A stretch of 64,000 bases of DNA from Moringa oleifera (Eukaryota > Streptophyta > Magnoliopsida > Brassicales > Moringaceae), in NCBI GenBank assembly GCA_021397835.1, contig JAJFZO010000272.1:248001-312000 (forward strand), given 5' to 3'. The notes below the pieces were generated by a model that saw only the letters and a program-made list of their open reading frames with translations, was not told the DNA's origin and made no database searches. The translations under genes were made by a program, and so were the position numbers. This document shows positions 1 through 12,648 of this stretch, piece after piece (position 1 is the first letter of the stretch; each line of letters opens with the position of its first letter).

Positions 1-3000
1 GTTTGCCAATGTCGGCTTCTACCAACAACTATAACTACCCTGCAACAAAAGCTCGAAAGTCATTGGGCTTTTTTAGTGTTTGCTCTCGTGTCTACCTATG
101 CCAGTGACTGCCTAGCTATAGTCGTTGGGCTTTTCTAACACTAGTGACGGTCATGGGATGATCCTTGGGCTTCCCTAATGCTAATTTTAGCATTTACGGA
201 CACCGATAACTGCCTCGCAGAAATGATAGGGCTATCCTTAAGTTCCCCTAGTGTCGATGCCGGTGTCTCCTAACACTCATAACTACTTAGCAGCAGCAGA
301 AAGGTGGCCGTTGGGTCCCCTCAAATTTGGCACGAGGGTCTACTAGCACCAGTGAATTCTTCACAACAGTATTGGGCTCTCCCAATGCCAACCACTACTA
401 TTAAGCCATCATTAAGCTCATCCAGTGCTTGGTCTCTAGTCTACCTTCACCAGCGACCCTCATTACGTCATCGTTGGGCAAACCCAGCACAGATGTCTAT
501 CGACACCAGTAGTTATCGTTGGGTCATTGTATAGCTCCCCTAGTGTTGGCGCTCGCCTTTGCCAGTGCCAACAACTACCCCAACATTAATCGTTAGGTTC
601 TTCTAACACCAGCAATTGTCATGCAATCATCGTTAGTATCCCCCGGTGCTAGCACTAGAGTCTATTGACATGTGCACCTGCGTGTAGAAATAGTTGAGAA
701 GTCTTTTGGTCTGCCTCCTGAGTTGTCATTGGTTCCCCTAAAGCTAGAGCGAGCATCGCAGCACCAACAAATTTCCCGCAGTAGTTATTGGGCTTTCCCA
801 ATACAAGCAATAGACATGCAGTTACCGTTAGTCTCCCTTGATACTAGCATTGGAGTCTATCGACACGAGCAATGGCCCATGGTAATAGCAAGGAAGTCTT
901 TTGGTTCACCTAATGCTTGCATTGGCGTGTACCAACACTAATAACTACCCAATAATAGTAATTGGGCAATGATAGGGTCCCTTAAAATCAAGCGCGAGCA
1001 TCTAGTTGCCCCAATGACTTTTCAATAATTGTCATTAAGTTCTCCTAAGGCAAACAATGACTATCATTAGGTAATCATTGGGCCAACCCAGCATAAATGT
1101 TTGTAGCTTTCGTGACTATCATGGGGTCTTCATTGAGTTTTGTTTGTGCAGCACTAGCATCTACCAATATCAACGACTGCCAAACAGCAGTCATTAGGCT
1201 CTACCAACGCGACCGACTATTATTCGATCATTGCTAGGTTGTCTCGGTGCTAGTATTAGCATTTATCAATGCTGAAAAACAACCACGCAATAATGCTTGG
1301 GCAGTCCTTCGGTTCTTTTTATGCTGGTGTCATCATGTGCTAACACTAACAACTAGCCCGCAATAATAACTCGGCAGTCACTGGGTTCCTTCAAAGTTGG
1401 TGCAGTGTCTACCAAAACCAATGACGTCCCTACATAAGTTTTGGACTTTCCTAGTGCCTGCTACTACTACTACGATGTCGTTCGACTTTTTCTATGGTTC
1501 CTTCATATCTACCTGGGTCAGCAACTTTCCCTAGGCAAACGCTAAGACCACCTAATGTTGATGTCTTTTGCGGCTTGCAACTGTGGCTAGGTTATTACTA
1601 AGTTGCTCTAGTGCTGATACTGTGATGTACTTGTGTCTACGATTGCCCGACAGTAGTTGCTGGGCTCTCTTAAATCTAGTGACTATTAAAAGGTCATCGT
1701 TGGGCTCCCTTAGTGCTAGCATTAGTGTTTCCCAATGCCATTTTTTGCTAACACCTATAACTACCCCGCAAAAAAAGCTCAATAGTCATTGGACTACTTT
1801 AGCGCTTGCCCTTGCATCACCTATGCAAGTGACTGCCTCGCTATAGTTGTTTGGCTCTCCCAACAATAGTGACCGCCATGGGGTGATCGTTGGGCTTCCC
1901 TAGTGCTAGTACTAGGATTTACAAACATCGACAATTGCCTCATAGAAATGATAGGGCTGTCCTCAAGTTCCTCTAGTGTTGGCATTGGTGTTTCCCAACA
2001 CCCGTAACTACCCAGCGGTAGTAGCAAGGCAACTGTTGGGTCCCTTCAAAGTTGGCATAAGGGTCTACTAGCACCATAGACTTCTTCATAATAGTCATTG
2101 GGCTCTCCCAATGCCAGCCACTACTACTAAGGTGTTGTTAAGCTCCTCTAGTGCTTGGCCTCATGTCTATCTACGACAGCGACAACCATTAGGCCATCAT
2201 TGGGTAAACCCAATGCAGATCTGTATCGATACCATTAGATGTCGCCAGGTTATTGCATAGCTTCCTTAGTGTCGAAGACTACCCCAACATTAGTCGTTAG
2301 GCTGTTCCAACACCACTAACTGTCATGCAGTCATCGCTAGTGTCCGCTGGTGCTAGCACTCGCATCTATCGACATGAGCAACTGCCTGCAAAAATAGTTG
2401 AAACGTCTCTTCGTTCGCTTTATGCTAACATCAACGTCTGGCAATGCCAATAGCTACCCCGCAATAATAGTTGAGGTATCGTTGGTTCCACGAAAGCTGG
2501 AGCGAGCATCGCTGCACCAAAAACTTTCTCACAGTAGTTGTTGGGCTTTTTCAATACCAGCAATAGCCATGCAGTCATCATTAGTTTCCTTTGATACTAG
2601 CAGTGATCTCTATCGACAAGAGCAACTACTCGCAACAATTGCAAAAAAGTCTTTTTGTCCACCAAATGCTAGCATCAACGTGTGCCAACACTACCCCACA
2701 ACAGTAGTTGGCCAATGATTGGGTTCCCTACAATCAAACGCAAGCATCTACCTGCCCCAACAACTTTCCAACAACTATCTTTAGGCTATCCTAATGCAAA
2801 CAATAACTACCATTAGGCTATCATTGGGCCAACTCAGCGAAAATGTTTGGCAGCTTTAGTGATTATTATTGGGTCTTCGTTGAGTTTCGTTTATACTAGC
2901 ACTGACATCTACCAGCATCAACGATTGCCCAATAATAGTCATTATGTTCTATGAATGCAAGCGATTATCATTCGGTCATCACTAGGTCTCGGTGCTAGTA

Positions 3001-6000
3001 CTATCGTCTATCGATGCTAGCAACAACCCCGCAATAATGGTTGGGCAGTCCTTAGGTTCCTCTTATGCTTATGTCATCATCTGCCAATACTAATAACTAC
3101 CCCGTAAATATAACCAGTAGTCGCTAGGTTCCTTCACAGCTGGCGTGAGTGTCTACAGCACCAGCGACTCCCTAAATAAGGTTTTGGGCTCTCCTAGTGC
3201 GTATTGCTGCTGCTACTAGGCTAACGCTAGGAAAACCAAATGTTGATGTCTATTGAGGCCCACGACTATGGCACAGTCATTGCTAAGTTGCTCTAGTACT
3301 CACGGTATGATCTACTAGCATCTGTGATTACTCAACCAATAGTTCTTGGGCTCTCTTAAATCTAGTGACTATCAAAAGGTCATTGCTGGGCGTCCTTAGT
3401 GTCGGCACTAGCATTTCCCAATGCTGTCTTCTGCCAACACCTATAAGTACCCCGCAAGAAAAGCTTGAGAGTCATTGGACTCTTTTAGTGCTTGCCCTCA
3501 AGTTTACCTATGCTAGTGACTGCCTACCTTTGGTCGGTGGGCTTTCTCAACACCAGGGACGATCATAGGGTGATCATTGGACTTCTTACATACTAGTACT
3601 AGGTTTACACGCACTAATAGCCGCCTCGCAAAAATGATAGGGTTATCCCTAGGTTACTATAGTGTTGGCGCCGGTGTCTCCCAACTTTCGTAACTACCCA
3701 ATAGCAGTAGCAAGGCAGCCATTGGGTCCCCTCAAAGTTGGCACAAGGGTCTACTAGCACCAACGACTTCTTCGCAATAGTCATTGAGCACTCCCAATGC
3801 CAACCACTACTACTTCGATGTCGTTAAATTCCTCTAGTGCTTGCCCTCACGTCCACGCATGCCAACGATAATCGTTAGGCCATCGTTGAGGGAACCCAGT
3901 GCAGATCTCTACTGGCACCAGCAGCTGTGGCTGTGTCATTACAGAGCTCCCCCAATGTTGGCGTTGGCCTCTACCACTACTGACGACTACACCAACATTA
4001 GTCGTTGGGCTCTTCTCACATTAGTAATTGCCATGCAGTCATCGCCCCAGTTTTGTAACTAACATCTATCGACATGAGCAATTGCCTGCAGAGACACCTA
4101 AGAAGTCTCTTGATTCACCTTATGCTGGCATCGGTGTCTGATGACACCAACAACTGCCTTGTAATAGTAGCTAAGTAGTCGTTGGTTCCCCCAAAGCTGG
4201 AGCGATCATCGTAGCATAAACAACTTTCTTGCAGCAGCTGTTGGGCTTTCTTAACACTAGTAACAGTCATGCAGTCAACGCTAGTCTCCTCCGATACTGG
4301 CACTTGCGTATATCAATATGAGCAATTACCCACAACAATAGTAAGGAAGTCTCTTGGTTTGCCTAATGCTGGCGTCGACGTGTGTCAATACTAATAACTA
4401 CCCCACAATAGTAGTTGGGCAATTATTGGGTTCCCCAAAATCAAGCTTGAGCATCTACCTGCCTTAATGACTTCCCAACAACCGTCATTAGGCTATCTTA
4501 ATGCAAACAACGACTGCCATTAAGCAATCGTTGGGCTAATCAGTGTAAATGTTTGGCAGCTTTACTAACTATCATTGAGACTTTGCTAAGTTTCATTTAT
4601 GCTAGCACTGGCATCTACGAGCATCAACGACTGTCCAACAGTAATTATTGGGCTCTACCAATTCAAGTGACTGTCATTCGATCATCACTAGGTTGTCTCA
4701 GTGCTAGCACTAGAATCTATCAATGCTAACAGCTACCTCGCAATAATGGTTAGGTAGTCCTTGGGTTCTTCTTATGCTAATGTCATCATATACAAACACT
4801 AATAACTAGCCCACAATAATAACTCGGCCATCGTTGGGTTCCTTCAAAGTAGATGCGAGTGTGTGCAAGTAACGTCCCTTCATAAGTATTTGGGCTCTTC
4901 GGGTGCCTACTGCTACTGCTACATCGTCGTTCGACTCCTTTTGTGGTTGCCTTTATGCCTATCTGTGTTAGTAACTACCATTAGGCTAACGCTATGGAAA
5001 CCCAACGTTGATGTATGTTGAGGCCCGCGACTGTCGCTAGGTCATTGTTGAGTTGCTTTAGTACAGACGCTGCGATCTATTAGCATCTGCAATTGCCCAA
5101 CAATAGATGTTGAGCTTTCTTAAATCTAGTGACTATCAAAGGGTCATTGCTGGGCTCCTCTAGTGTCAGCACTAGTGTTTCCCAATGTCTTCTTTTGCCA
5201 ATACCTATAGCTACCCCGCAATAAAAGTTCGACAGTCATTGGGCTTTTTTAGTGCTTGCCCTCACATTCACCTATGCCAATGATTACCTAGCTATAGTCG
5301 TTGGACTCTCCCAATGCTAGTGACGGTCATGCAGTGATCCTTGGACTTCCCTGGTGCTAGTATTAGCATTTATAGACACCGATAACTGCCTCGTAAAAAT
5401 GATAGGGTTGTCCCTAAGTTCCCTTAGTGTCAGTGTCAATGTCTCCAAACACTCGTAGCTGCGCAGCAGTAGTAGGAAGGTAGCCGTTGGGTCCCCTCAA
5501 AGTTAGCACGATGGCCTACTAGCACCAATGACTTCTTCACAATAGTCATTGGGCTCTCTCAATCCCAATCACTACTACTAAAGTGTTTTTAAGCTCCTCT
5601 AGTGCATGGCCTCGTGTCTACCTACGCCAACGACATCCGTTAGGCCATCATTGAGGGAACCCAGCATAGATCTTTACCAACACTAGCAGCTATCGTTAGG
5701 TCACTGTAGAGCTCTCCCAGTGCTAGCACTCACCTCTACCAGTTCCGATGACTACCCTAACATTAGTCATTGGGCCCCTCTCACACTAGCAATTGCCATG
5801 CAGTCACTGCTAGTGTCCCTCGGTGCTGGCACTAGTGTCTATCGACATGAGCAACTGCCTACAGAAATAGATGAGAAGTCTTTTGGTTCATCTTGTGCTG
5901 ATATCAATATCTACCAACACCAACAACTGCCCCACGGTAGTAGTTGAATAGTCGTTGGTTCCCCCAAAGCTGGAACGAGCATCATAGCACCAACAACTTC

Positions 6001-9000
6001 CCTGTAGTAGTTGTTGGGCTTTCTCAATACTAGTAATAGTCATGCGGTCATTGTTTGTCTCCTTCGATGTTAGTACTGGCATTTATCGACACGATCAATT
6101 ACCCGCAGTAATAGTAAAGAAGTCTTTTCGTTCACCTAGTGCCGGTGTTAGCGTGTGCCAACACCAATAACTTCCCCACAATAGTAGTTAGGCAATCGTA
6201 AGGTACCCTAAAATTAAGCTCGAGCATTTACCTACCCTAATGACTTTCCAACAGCTGTCATTAGGCTCTCCTAACGTAAATAACGACTGCCATTAGGCAA
6301 TCATTGGGCCAACCCAGCGTAAATGTTTAGTAGCATTAGTGACTATCGTTGGGTCTTCGTTGGGTTTTGTTTGTGCTAGCACTGGCATCTACCATCACTA
6401 GCGATTGCCCAACAATAGTCATTGTGCTCTATCAACATGAGTGACTATCATTGGATCATCGCTAGGTTGCCCTGATGCTAGTACTAGTGTCTATCCATGC
6501 TAACAACTACCGTGCAATAATGGTTGGGCAGTCCTCGAGTTCCTCTTATACTAGTGTCATTATCTACCAACACTAATAACTACCCCGCAATAATAACTTG
6601 GCAGTCGCTGAGTTCTTTCAAAGCCGATGTGAGTGTCTGCCAGCATTAGCGACATCACTGCATAAGTTTTTAGGCTCTTCGAGAGCCCACTACTATTACT
6701 ACATTGTGTGGTTTCCTTAATGTCTACCTGTGCCAGGAACTATCACTAGGCTAAGGCTAGGAAAACCCATCACTGATATCTGTTAAGGCCCACGACTGTC
6801 GTTATGTCATTGCTGAGTTTGTCTTGTACTGATGCTGCGGTATACTAGCGTTTGCGATTGCCTGACAATAGTTGTTAGGCTCTTCAAAATCCAATGACTA
6901 TCAAAATGTCATCATTGGGCTCCATTAGTGCCGATAGCAATGTTTCCCAATGCTATCTTCTACTAACACTTGCAACTACCCCGCAACAAAGGCTGGACAG
7001 TCATTGGGCTCTTTTAATGCTTGCCCTCGCGTCTTCCTATGCTAGTGACTATGTAGCCATAGTCGTTGGGCTTTCTTAACACTAGCGAAGATTATGGAGT
7101 GATCGTTGGGCTTCCCTAGTTCTAGTACTAGCATTTACAAACACTGGCAACTGCATCGTGGAAATGACAGGGTTGTCCCTAGGTTCCCCTAATGTCAGCA
7201 TCGGTGTCTACCAACACCTGTAACTACCTCGTAGTAGTAGCAAGGCAGTCGTTAGGTCCCTCAAAGTTAGTACAAGGGTTTATTAGCACTAGCGACTTCT
7301 TCACAACAGTCATTGGGCTCTCCCAATGCCAACCACTATTACTAGGGCGTCGTTACACTCCTCTAGTGCTTGTTATCGCGTCTACCTACGACTGCGACAA
7401 CTATTAGGCCATCATTGGGGGAACCTAGCGTAGATCTCTACCAACACCAACTGCTATCGTTGGGTTATTGCATAGCTCCCTCAGTGCTGGCGCTGGCCTC
7501 TACTGGTGTCGACGACTACCCCAACATCAATCGTTGGGCTTTTCTAACACCAGTGACTGTCATGCAATCATCGCTGGTGTCCCTTGGTGATGGCACTAGT
7601 GTCTATCGACATGAGTAACTACCTGCAAAAATAGTTGAAAAGTCTCTTGGTTTACCTTGTGTTGACATCGATGTCTGCCAACACCAACAACTGCCCAACA
7701 GTAGTAGTTGAGTAGTCAGTGTTTCCCCAAAAGCTGAAGCGAGCATCTACTAGCACCAACAACTTTCTCGCAGTAGTTCTTGGGCTTTTCTAATACCAGT
7801 AACAGTCATGCGATCATCGTTACTCTCCATCAACACTAGTATTGACATCTATCAACACCAGCCCGCAGCAATAGTAAAGAAGTCTTTTGGTTCACTTAAT
7901 GTTGGCGTCTATGTGTGCCAACACTAACGACGGCCCTACAATAGTAGTGGGGCAATCGTTCAGTTCCCTAATGACTTCCCAACAGCCATTATTAGGCTCT
8001 CCTAACCACAACAACGATTGCCGTTGGGCAATCATTGGGATAGCGCAATGTAGATGTTTGGCAACTTTAATGACTATCATTGGGTCTCCGTTGAGTTTTG
8101 TTTGTGCTAGTACTGGCATCTCCCTACATCAACGACTGCCTAACAGAAGCCATTGGGCTTTACCAATGTGAGCGACTATCATTGGGTAGTCGCTAGGTTA
8201 CCCTAGTGCTAGTATTAGCATCTATCGATGCTAACAGCTACCTCACAATAATGGTTGGCTAGTCCTTCGGTTCCTCTTATGCTGATGTCATCATCTACCA
8301 ACACTAATAACTAGCCCGCAACAATAATTTGGTCATCACTGGGTTCCTTCAAAGCAGGTGAGAGTGTGTGCGAGCACGAGTGATGTTCCTTCATAAGCTT
8401 TTGGGCTCTTCGGGTGCCATTATTACTGCCACATCGTTGTTCGAATCCTTCTGTGATTGCCTTCATGCCTACCTATGGTAACAATTGCCACGAGGCTAAT
8501 GCTAGGAAAACCCAACGTTGATGTCTACTATGGTCGACAACTATCGCTAGGTCATTGTTGAGTTACTCTAGTACCGCTGTGATCTACTGGCATCTGCGAA
8601 TGCCCAACTATAATTGTTTGGCTCTCTCAAATCCAACGAGTATTAAAAAGTCATCGCTAGGCTCCCCGGGGGTCGAAACTAGTGTTTCCTAATGCCCTCT
8701 TCAGCCAACAATGATAACTACCCCGCAACAAAAGCTAGACAGCCCTTGGGCACATTTAGTGCTTGCCCTCGTGTCTACCAATGCTCGTGACTGCCCAGTT
8801 ATAGTCGTTGGGCTCTCCCAACCCTAGCAACGGTTATAGGGTGATTGTTAGGCTCCTCTAGTGCTAGTGTTAGCATTTACAAACACCGAAAATTGCCTCA
8901 CAAACATGACACGGCTGCCCTTAGGTTCCTCTACTATCTGTGCCAGTGTTTGCTAACACCAAGAACTACCTTGCCGCAGTGGTAAGGTAGTCGTTGGGTC

Positions 9001-11458
9001 CCCTCAAAATTGGCACGAAGGTCTACTAGCACCAGTGACTCCTTCACAACAGTCATTGGGCTCTTTCAATGCCAACCACTACTATTAGGGTGTCGTTACC
9101 CTCCTCTAGTGCTTGCCATCACGTCTACCTATGCCAATGACAATCGTTAGGCCATCGTTAGGGGAACCTAGTGTAGATCTCTACCAATGCCAGCAGCTGT
9201 CGCTAGGTCATTACATAGCTTCCTAGTGCTGGCGTTAGCCTCTACCAATGTTGACGATTACCCCAACAAGCAATTGTCATGCAGTCATCATTAGTGTCCC
9301 CTGGTGCTGGCACTGGCATCTATCGACATGAGCAACTACTTTGTAAAAATAATTGAAAAGTCTCTAAGTTCATCTCGTGCTGACATCAGTGTCTGCTTAC
9401 ACCAACAACTACCTCGTAGTAGTAGCTGAGTAGTCGTTGGTTCCCCCAAAGTTAGAGCAAGCATCTGCCAACACCAATAAGTATCTTATGATAATTGTTG
9501 GGCTTTCCCAATACCAACAACAGTCATGCGGTTGGGTAGTTGTTAGGTTCCCTAAAATTAAGCGCGAGTATGTGCCTACCCCAATGACTTCCCAATAGCC
9601 GTCGTTAGGCTCTCTTAACGCCAATAATGACTGCCGTTAGGCAATCACTGGTGCAACCCAACGCAGATGTTAGGCAACTTTAGTGACTATCGTTGGGTCT
9701 TCCTTGAGTTTTCTTTGTGCTAGCACTAGCAACTACACGCATCAACAACTACCCAATAGTAGCCATTAGACTTTATCAACATGAATGACTATCATTGGGT
9801 CGTCACTAGGTTACCTCGGTGCTAGTACTAGCATCTATCGATGCTAATAACTACCCCGTAATAATGGTTGGGCAGTCCTTGGGTTCCTCTTATGCTGGTG
9901 TCATCATCTACCAACACTAATAACTACCATGCAATAACAACTCGACAGTCGCTGGGTTCTTTCAAAGCGAGTGCAAGAGTTTGCTAGCACTAGCAACACC
10001 CAAGCATAAGTTTTTGGGCTCTCTTAGTGCCCACGACTACTGCTACGTCGTCATTTGACCCTTTATATCGTTGCTTTCCTATCTACCTGTGCCAGCAACA
10101 ACCGCTAGGCTAACATTAGCAAAACCTAACGCTGATGTTTGCTAAGGCCTGCGAATGTCGTTTGGTCATTGCTAAGTTGCTCTAGTACTTACGTTGTGAA
10201 CCACTAGCGTCTACGATTGCCCGACAATAGTTGTTGGGCTCTTCTAAATCCAGTGACTATCAAAGGGTGATCGTTGGTCTCCTCCAATGCTGGCACTAGC
10301 ATTTCCAAATGTTGTCTTCTACCAACACCTATATCTACCTTGCAACAAAAGCTGGACAGTCATTGGTTTCTTTTAGTTCTTGCCCTCATGTCTACCTACT
10401 TCAATGACTATCCAGCTATAGTTGTTGAGCTCTCCCAACACCAGCAGTGGTCAGGGAATGATCATTCTCCTTCCCTGCTGCTAGTACTAGCCTTTATAAA
10501 CACTGGCAACTGCTTCGCAGAAATGACACAGTTATCCCTAGGTTCCCCTAGTGTCAGCGCAAGTGTTTGCCAACACCAAGAATAACCCCGCTGTAGTAGC
10601 AAGCCCGTCGTTCGGTCCCCTCAAAGTTAGCACGAGCGTTTACTAGCACTAGTGACTTCTTCACAACAGTCATTGGGCTCTCCTAATGCTAACCACTACT
10701 ACTAGGGCATCGTTAAGCTCATTTAGTGTTTGCCCTTACGTCTACCTATGCCAGCGACAATCGTTAGGCCATCGTTGGGGGAATCTAGCGTAGATATCTA
10801 CCAACACCAATAGCTGTCACTAGGTCATTGCATAGCTCCCTCAATGCTGGCACTAGCCTCTACCAATGCCAACGACTACCCAAACATCAGTCGTTGGGCT
10901 CTTCCAATACCAATGACTGTCATGTAGTCGTCGCTAGTGTCCGCCGCTGATCGTACTGACGTCTATCAACATAAGCAACTGCTTGAAATTTTATAGCTGA
11001 AAGGTGTCTTGGTTTACCTCATGTTGACATCGATGTTTACAAACACCGATAACTACCTCGTAGTAATAGCTGAGTAGTCGTTTGTTCCCTTAAAGCTGGA
11101 ATGAGCATCTTCCAGCACCAACAACTTTCTTGCACTAATTGTTAGGCTTTCTCAATGCCAGTAATAGTCATGCGGTCATCGTTAATCTCCTCTGATACTT
11201 GCATTGATGTTTATCGACACGAGCAACTATGCATAGCAATAGCAGGGAAGTCTTTTGGTTTACCTAGTACTAGCATCGGGATGTGCCAACACCAATAACT
11301 GCCCCACGATTGTAGTTGGGCAACCATTGGGCTACTTAAAAACTAGTGCAATCATTTGCTTACCCTAATAATTGTCATTAAGCTCTCTTAATGCTAAAAA
11401 AGACTACCATTGGGTAATCATTAGGGTAACCTAGTATAGATGTTTGGTAGTGTTAGTG
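1..11458. repeat. Tandem satellite array, block A (about 1.75-kb units, regular)
   Basis: Head-to-tail copies of a unit of about 1.75 kb. A landmark resembling TACTAGCACC recurs near 341, 2066, 3752, 5517, 7281, 9024 and 10641, giving spacings of 1725, 1686, 1765, 1764, 1743 and 1617 bp. The short last interval is explained mainly by a deletion near 9530, where the block after the CAGTCATGCGG phrase is missing, plus a smaller loss near 9270. Base 1 lies inside a unit, so the array continues upstream. Copies differ at many positions, largely as C/T and G/A alternatives (for example CGTTGGG, CATTGGG, CGTTAGG at the same place). No gene is supported. Short open frames here break at different points in different copies. 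Confidence 0.95.
11456..11458. repeat. Target-site duplication GTG, left copy
   Basis: GTG directly precedes the CACTA terminus. Removing the element and one GTG restores the normal satellite phrase TTAGTGACTATCGTTGGG, which confirms a 3-bp duplication. Confidence 0.93.
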
Positions 11459-11472
11459 CACTAGAACAAAAA
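11459..11472 (+). repeat. CACTA terminal inverted repeat, left
   Basis: CACTAGAACAAAAA; pairs with the right terminus at 12632-12645 with one mismatch (G versus C at position 6). Confidence 0.9.
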
Positions 11473-11664
11473 TGAGATTAGTTTACACCAAATAGTTCAT
11501 AGTTTTGATAACAATTGTGAATAAAGGAGGATTTATTCACAGTTTTTATTAAAACTGTAAATAAAGGCATTTTTGTTCACAGTTATATTTATAACTGTGA
11601 ACAAAAGTTATCTTTTATTCACAATTTTACCATAACTGTGAATAAAAGTTCAAAAGAATTTGAA

Positions 11665-11742
11665 ACTTTTATTCACAGTTGTAGCCATAACTATGAATAA
11701 AAGTCTTTATTCATAGTTATGGCTACAACTGTGAATAAAAGT
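11665..11742. repeat. Perfect 37-bp inverted repeat with 4-base loop
   Basis: The arm at 11665-11701 begins ACTTTTATTCACAGTTG. Its exact reverse complement lies at 11706-11742, separated only by AGTC. This would form a near-perfect hairpin as RNA or single-stranded DNA. It sits in the left sub-terminal region of the small CACTA element and carries the same ATTCACAG/CTGTGAAT motif as the rest of the element. The exactness contrasts with the strong divergence of the surrounding satellite. Confidence 0.95.
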
Positions 11743-11759
11743 CCTACATCTTTTCCAGA

Positions 11760-12300
11760 AAAATCGATAAACTTCATTCATTCTTTTACTCCACTTGCTC
11801 AGGATAAACTTCATTAATTCTTCAGGTGGTAAATTTTAGGTATGAAGTGCATACTATGAGGAGAGCCTCTCCGAGGACTCCGATCGACCTAACTATTTGC
11901 AATGAAGGGATTAAGAGTGTGCATGGTTCTGCTTGCTTTTGGGTTCCACAACTGGCAGCTTGAATCTCATCTCTTTTTCTTGGTAAGTTTAATCCTTTCT
12001 CCCAAAATTATGTGCTTATCTTCTTTGTTAAAATGTAAAAATTATTGTTCTTTGATTTTTTTGCTTTTAGTTTCATTAGTTTTAAACTCAAATCTGGATG
12101 TAGTTCTCTTTTTATTGGGATTCTAGACATGTGCATGGTTTTACTTTCATCGAAATTTTAGATTTGTTCTAGGGTTTGAAATGTTTATTAAGGTCCCAGA
12201 TTTAAATGTATGGGGTCTCGAATCTGGGATGGGAGTTCCTGAATGAGGGGGTTCCAGATCTAGGCTAGGAGTTCCAAATCTGGGTAAGGGGTTCTAGATC
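11760..12300 (+). other. Unique core of the small CACTA element, possible captured gene fragment
   Basis: This stretch has neither the satellite nor the sub-terminal motif. It contains a 74-codon open frame (11902-12126) that I do not consider coding. A good plant 5' splice-site string, G|GTAAGT, lies at 11982-11988, followed by T-rich sequence like the start of an intron. Variants of GGGGTTCCAGATCTAGG and GGGGTTCTAGATCTGGGG follow around 12215-12303. The pattern resembles a first exon and beginning of an intron picked up from a host gene, as CACTA elements often do, but no protein is recognisable. Confidence 0.4.
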
Positions 12301-12303
12301 TGG

Positions 12304-12545
12304 GGTGAATAAAACTTTAATGAATAGTGAACAAATAGAGTTTTATTCACAGTTCTAGAACTGTGAATATAACATTAATGAACTGTGAACTAAAGTTGTT
12401 TTATTCACAGTTCTAGAACTGTGAATAGACCATTAATGAACTATGAACTAAAGTTAGTTTCATTCACAGTTTTAGACCTGTGAATAAAACATTAATGAAC
12501 TGTGAACTAAAGTATGTTTTATTCACAATTTTAGAACTGTGAACT
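12304..12545. repeat. Tandem array of palindromic 58-bp repeats in right sub-terminal region
   Basis: About four copies at a period near 58 bp. Copies at 12345-12368 and 12403-12426 are perfect 24-bp palindromes centred on TCTAGA (ATTCACAGTTC and its complement). Later copies near 12462 and 12519 are diverged (TTTTAGACC, TTTTAGAAC). Between palindromes the spacer reads approximately AACATTAATGAACTGTGAAC. These are the probable accessory-protein binding sites of this CACTA family. Confidence 0.85.
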
Positions 12546-12631
12546 ATTCTAACCGACTTTTGTTCACATTGAAATAGTCCACAATTTTAGAACTGTGAAC
12601 AAAATTCATTTAAAGCTGTGAATAAAAGGTT

Positions 12632-12645
12632 ATTTTGTTGTAGTG
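12632..12645 (-). repeat. CACTA terminal inverted repeat, right
   Basis: Reads ATTTTGTTGTAGTG on the plus strand, i.e. CACTACAACAAAAT outward-in. It is followed directly by the GTG duplication. Confidence 0.9.
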
Positions 12646-12648
12646 GTG
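12646..12648. repeat. Target-site duplication GTG, right copy
   Basis: GTG followed by the resumed satellite phrase ACTATCGTTGGG. Confidence 0.93.

Larger units (their letters stand above)
11459..12645. mobile_element. Non-autonomous CACTA (En/Spm-like) DNA transposon, 1187 bp
   Basis: The left end reads CACTAGAACAAAAATGAG. The reverse complement of the right end reads CACTACAACAAAATAACC, so the terminal inverted repeats match at 13 of the first 14 bases. Both ends abut a GTG target duplication and the element interrupts a satellite unit precisely. The sub-terminal regions (about 11500-11745 and 12304-12625) are packed with direct and inverted copies of ACTGTGAATAAA, the kind of arrangement that in En/Spm elements binds the accessory transposase protein. 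There is no transposase coding sequence, so mobility would have depended on a partner element. The centre is unrelated to the satellite. Terminal and sub-terminal motifs differ from those of the larger CACTA element at 20234, so that element is not its obvious source. Confidence 0.92.

Noticed and set aside
2398..2718. 106-codon open frame as a gene
   Set aside because: Same repeat context; its peptide is the translation of a module that recurs throughout the array with stops and indels.
11902..12126. 74-codon hydrophobic frame inside the small CACTA element
   Set aside because: It spans a likely splice donor and T-rich intron-like sequence. Hydrophobicity follows from T-rich codons and no family is recognisable.
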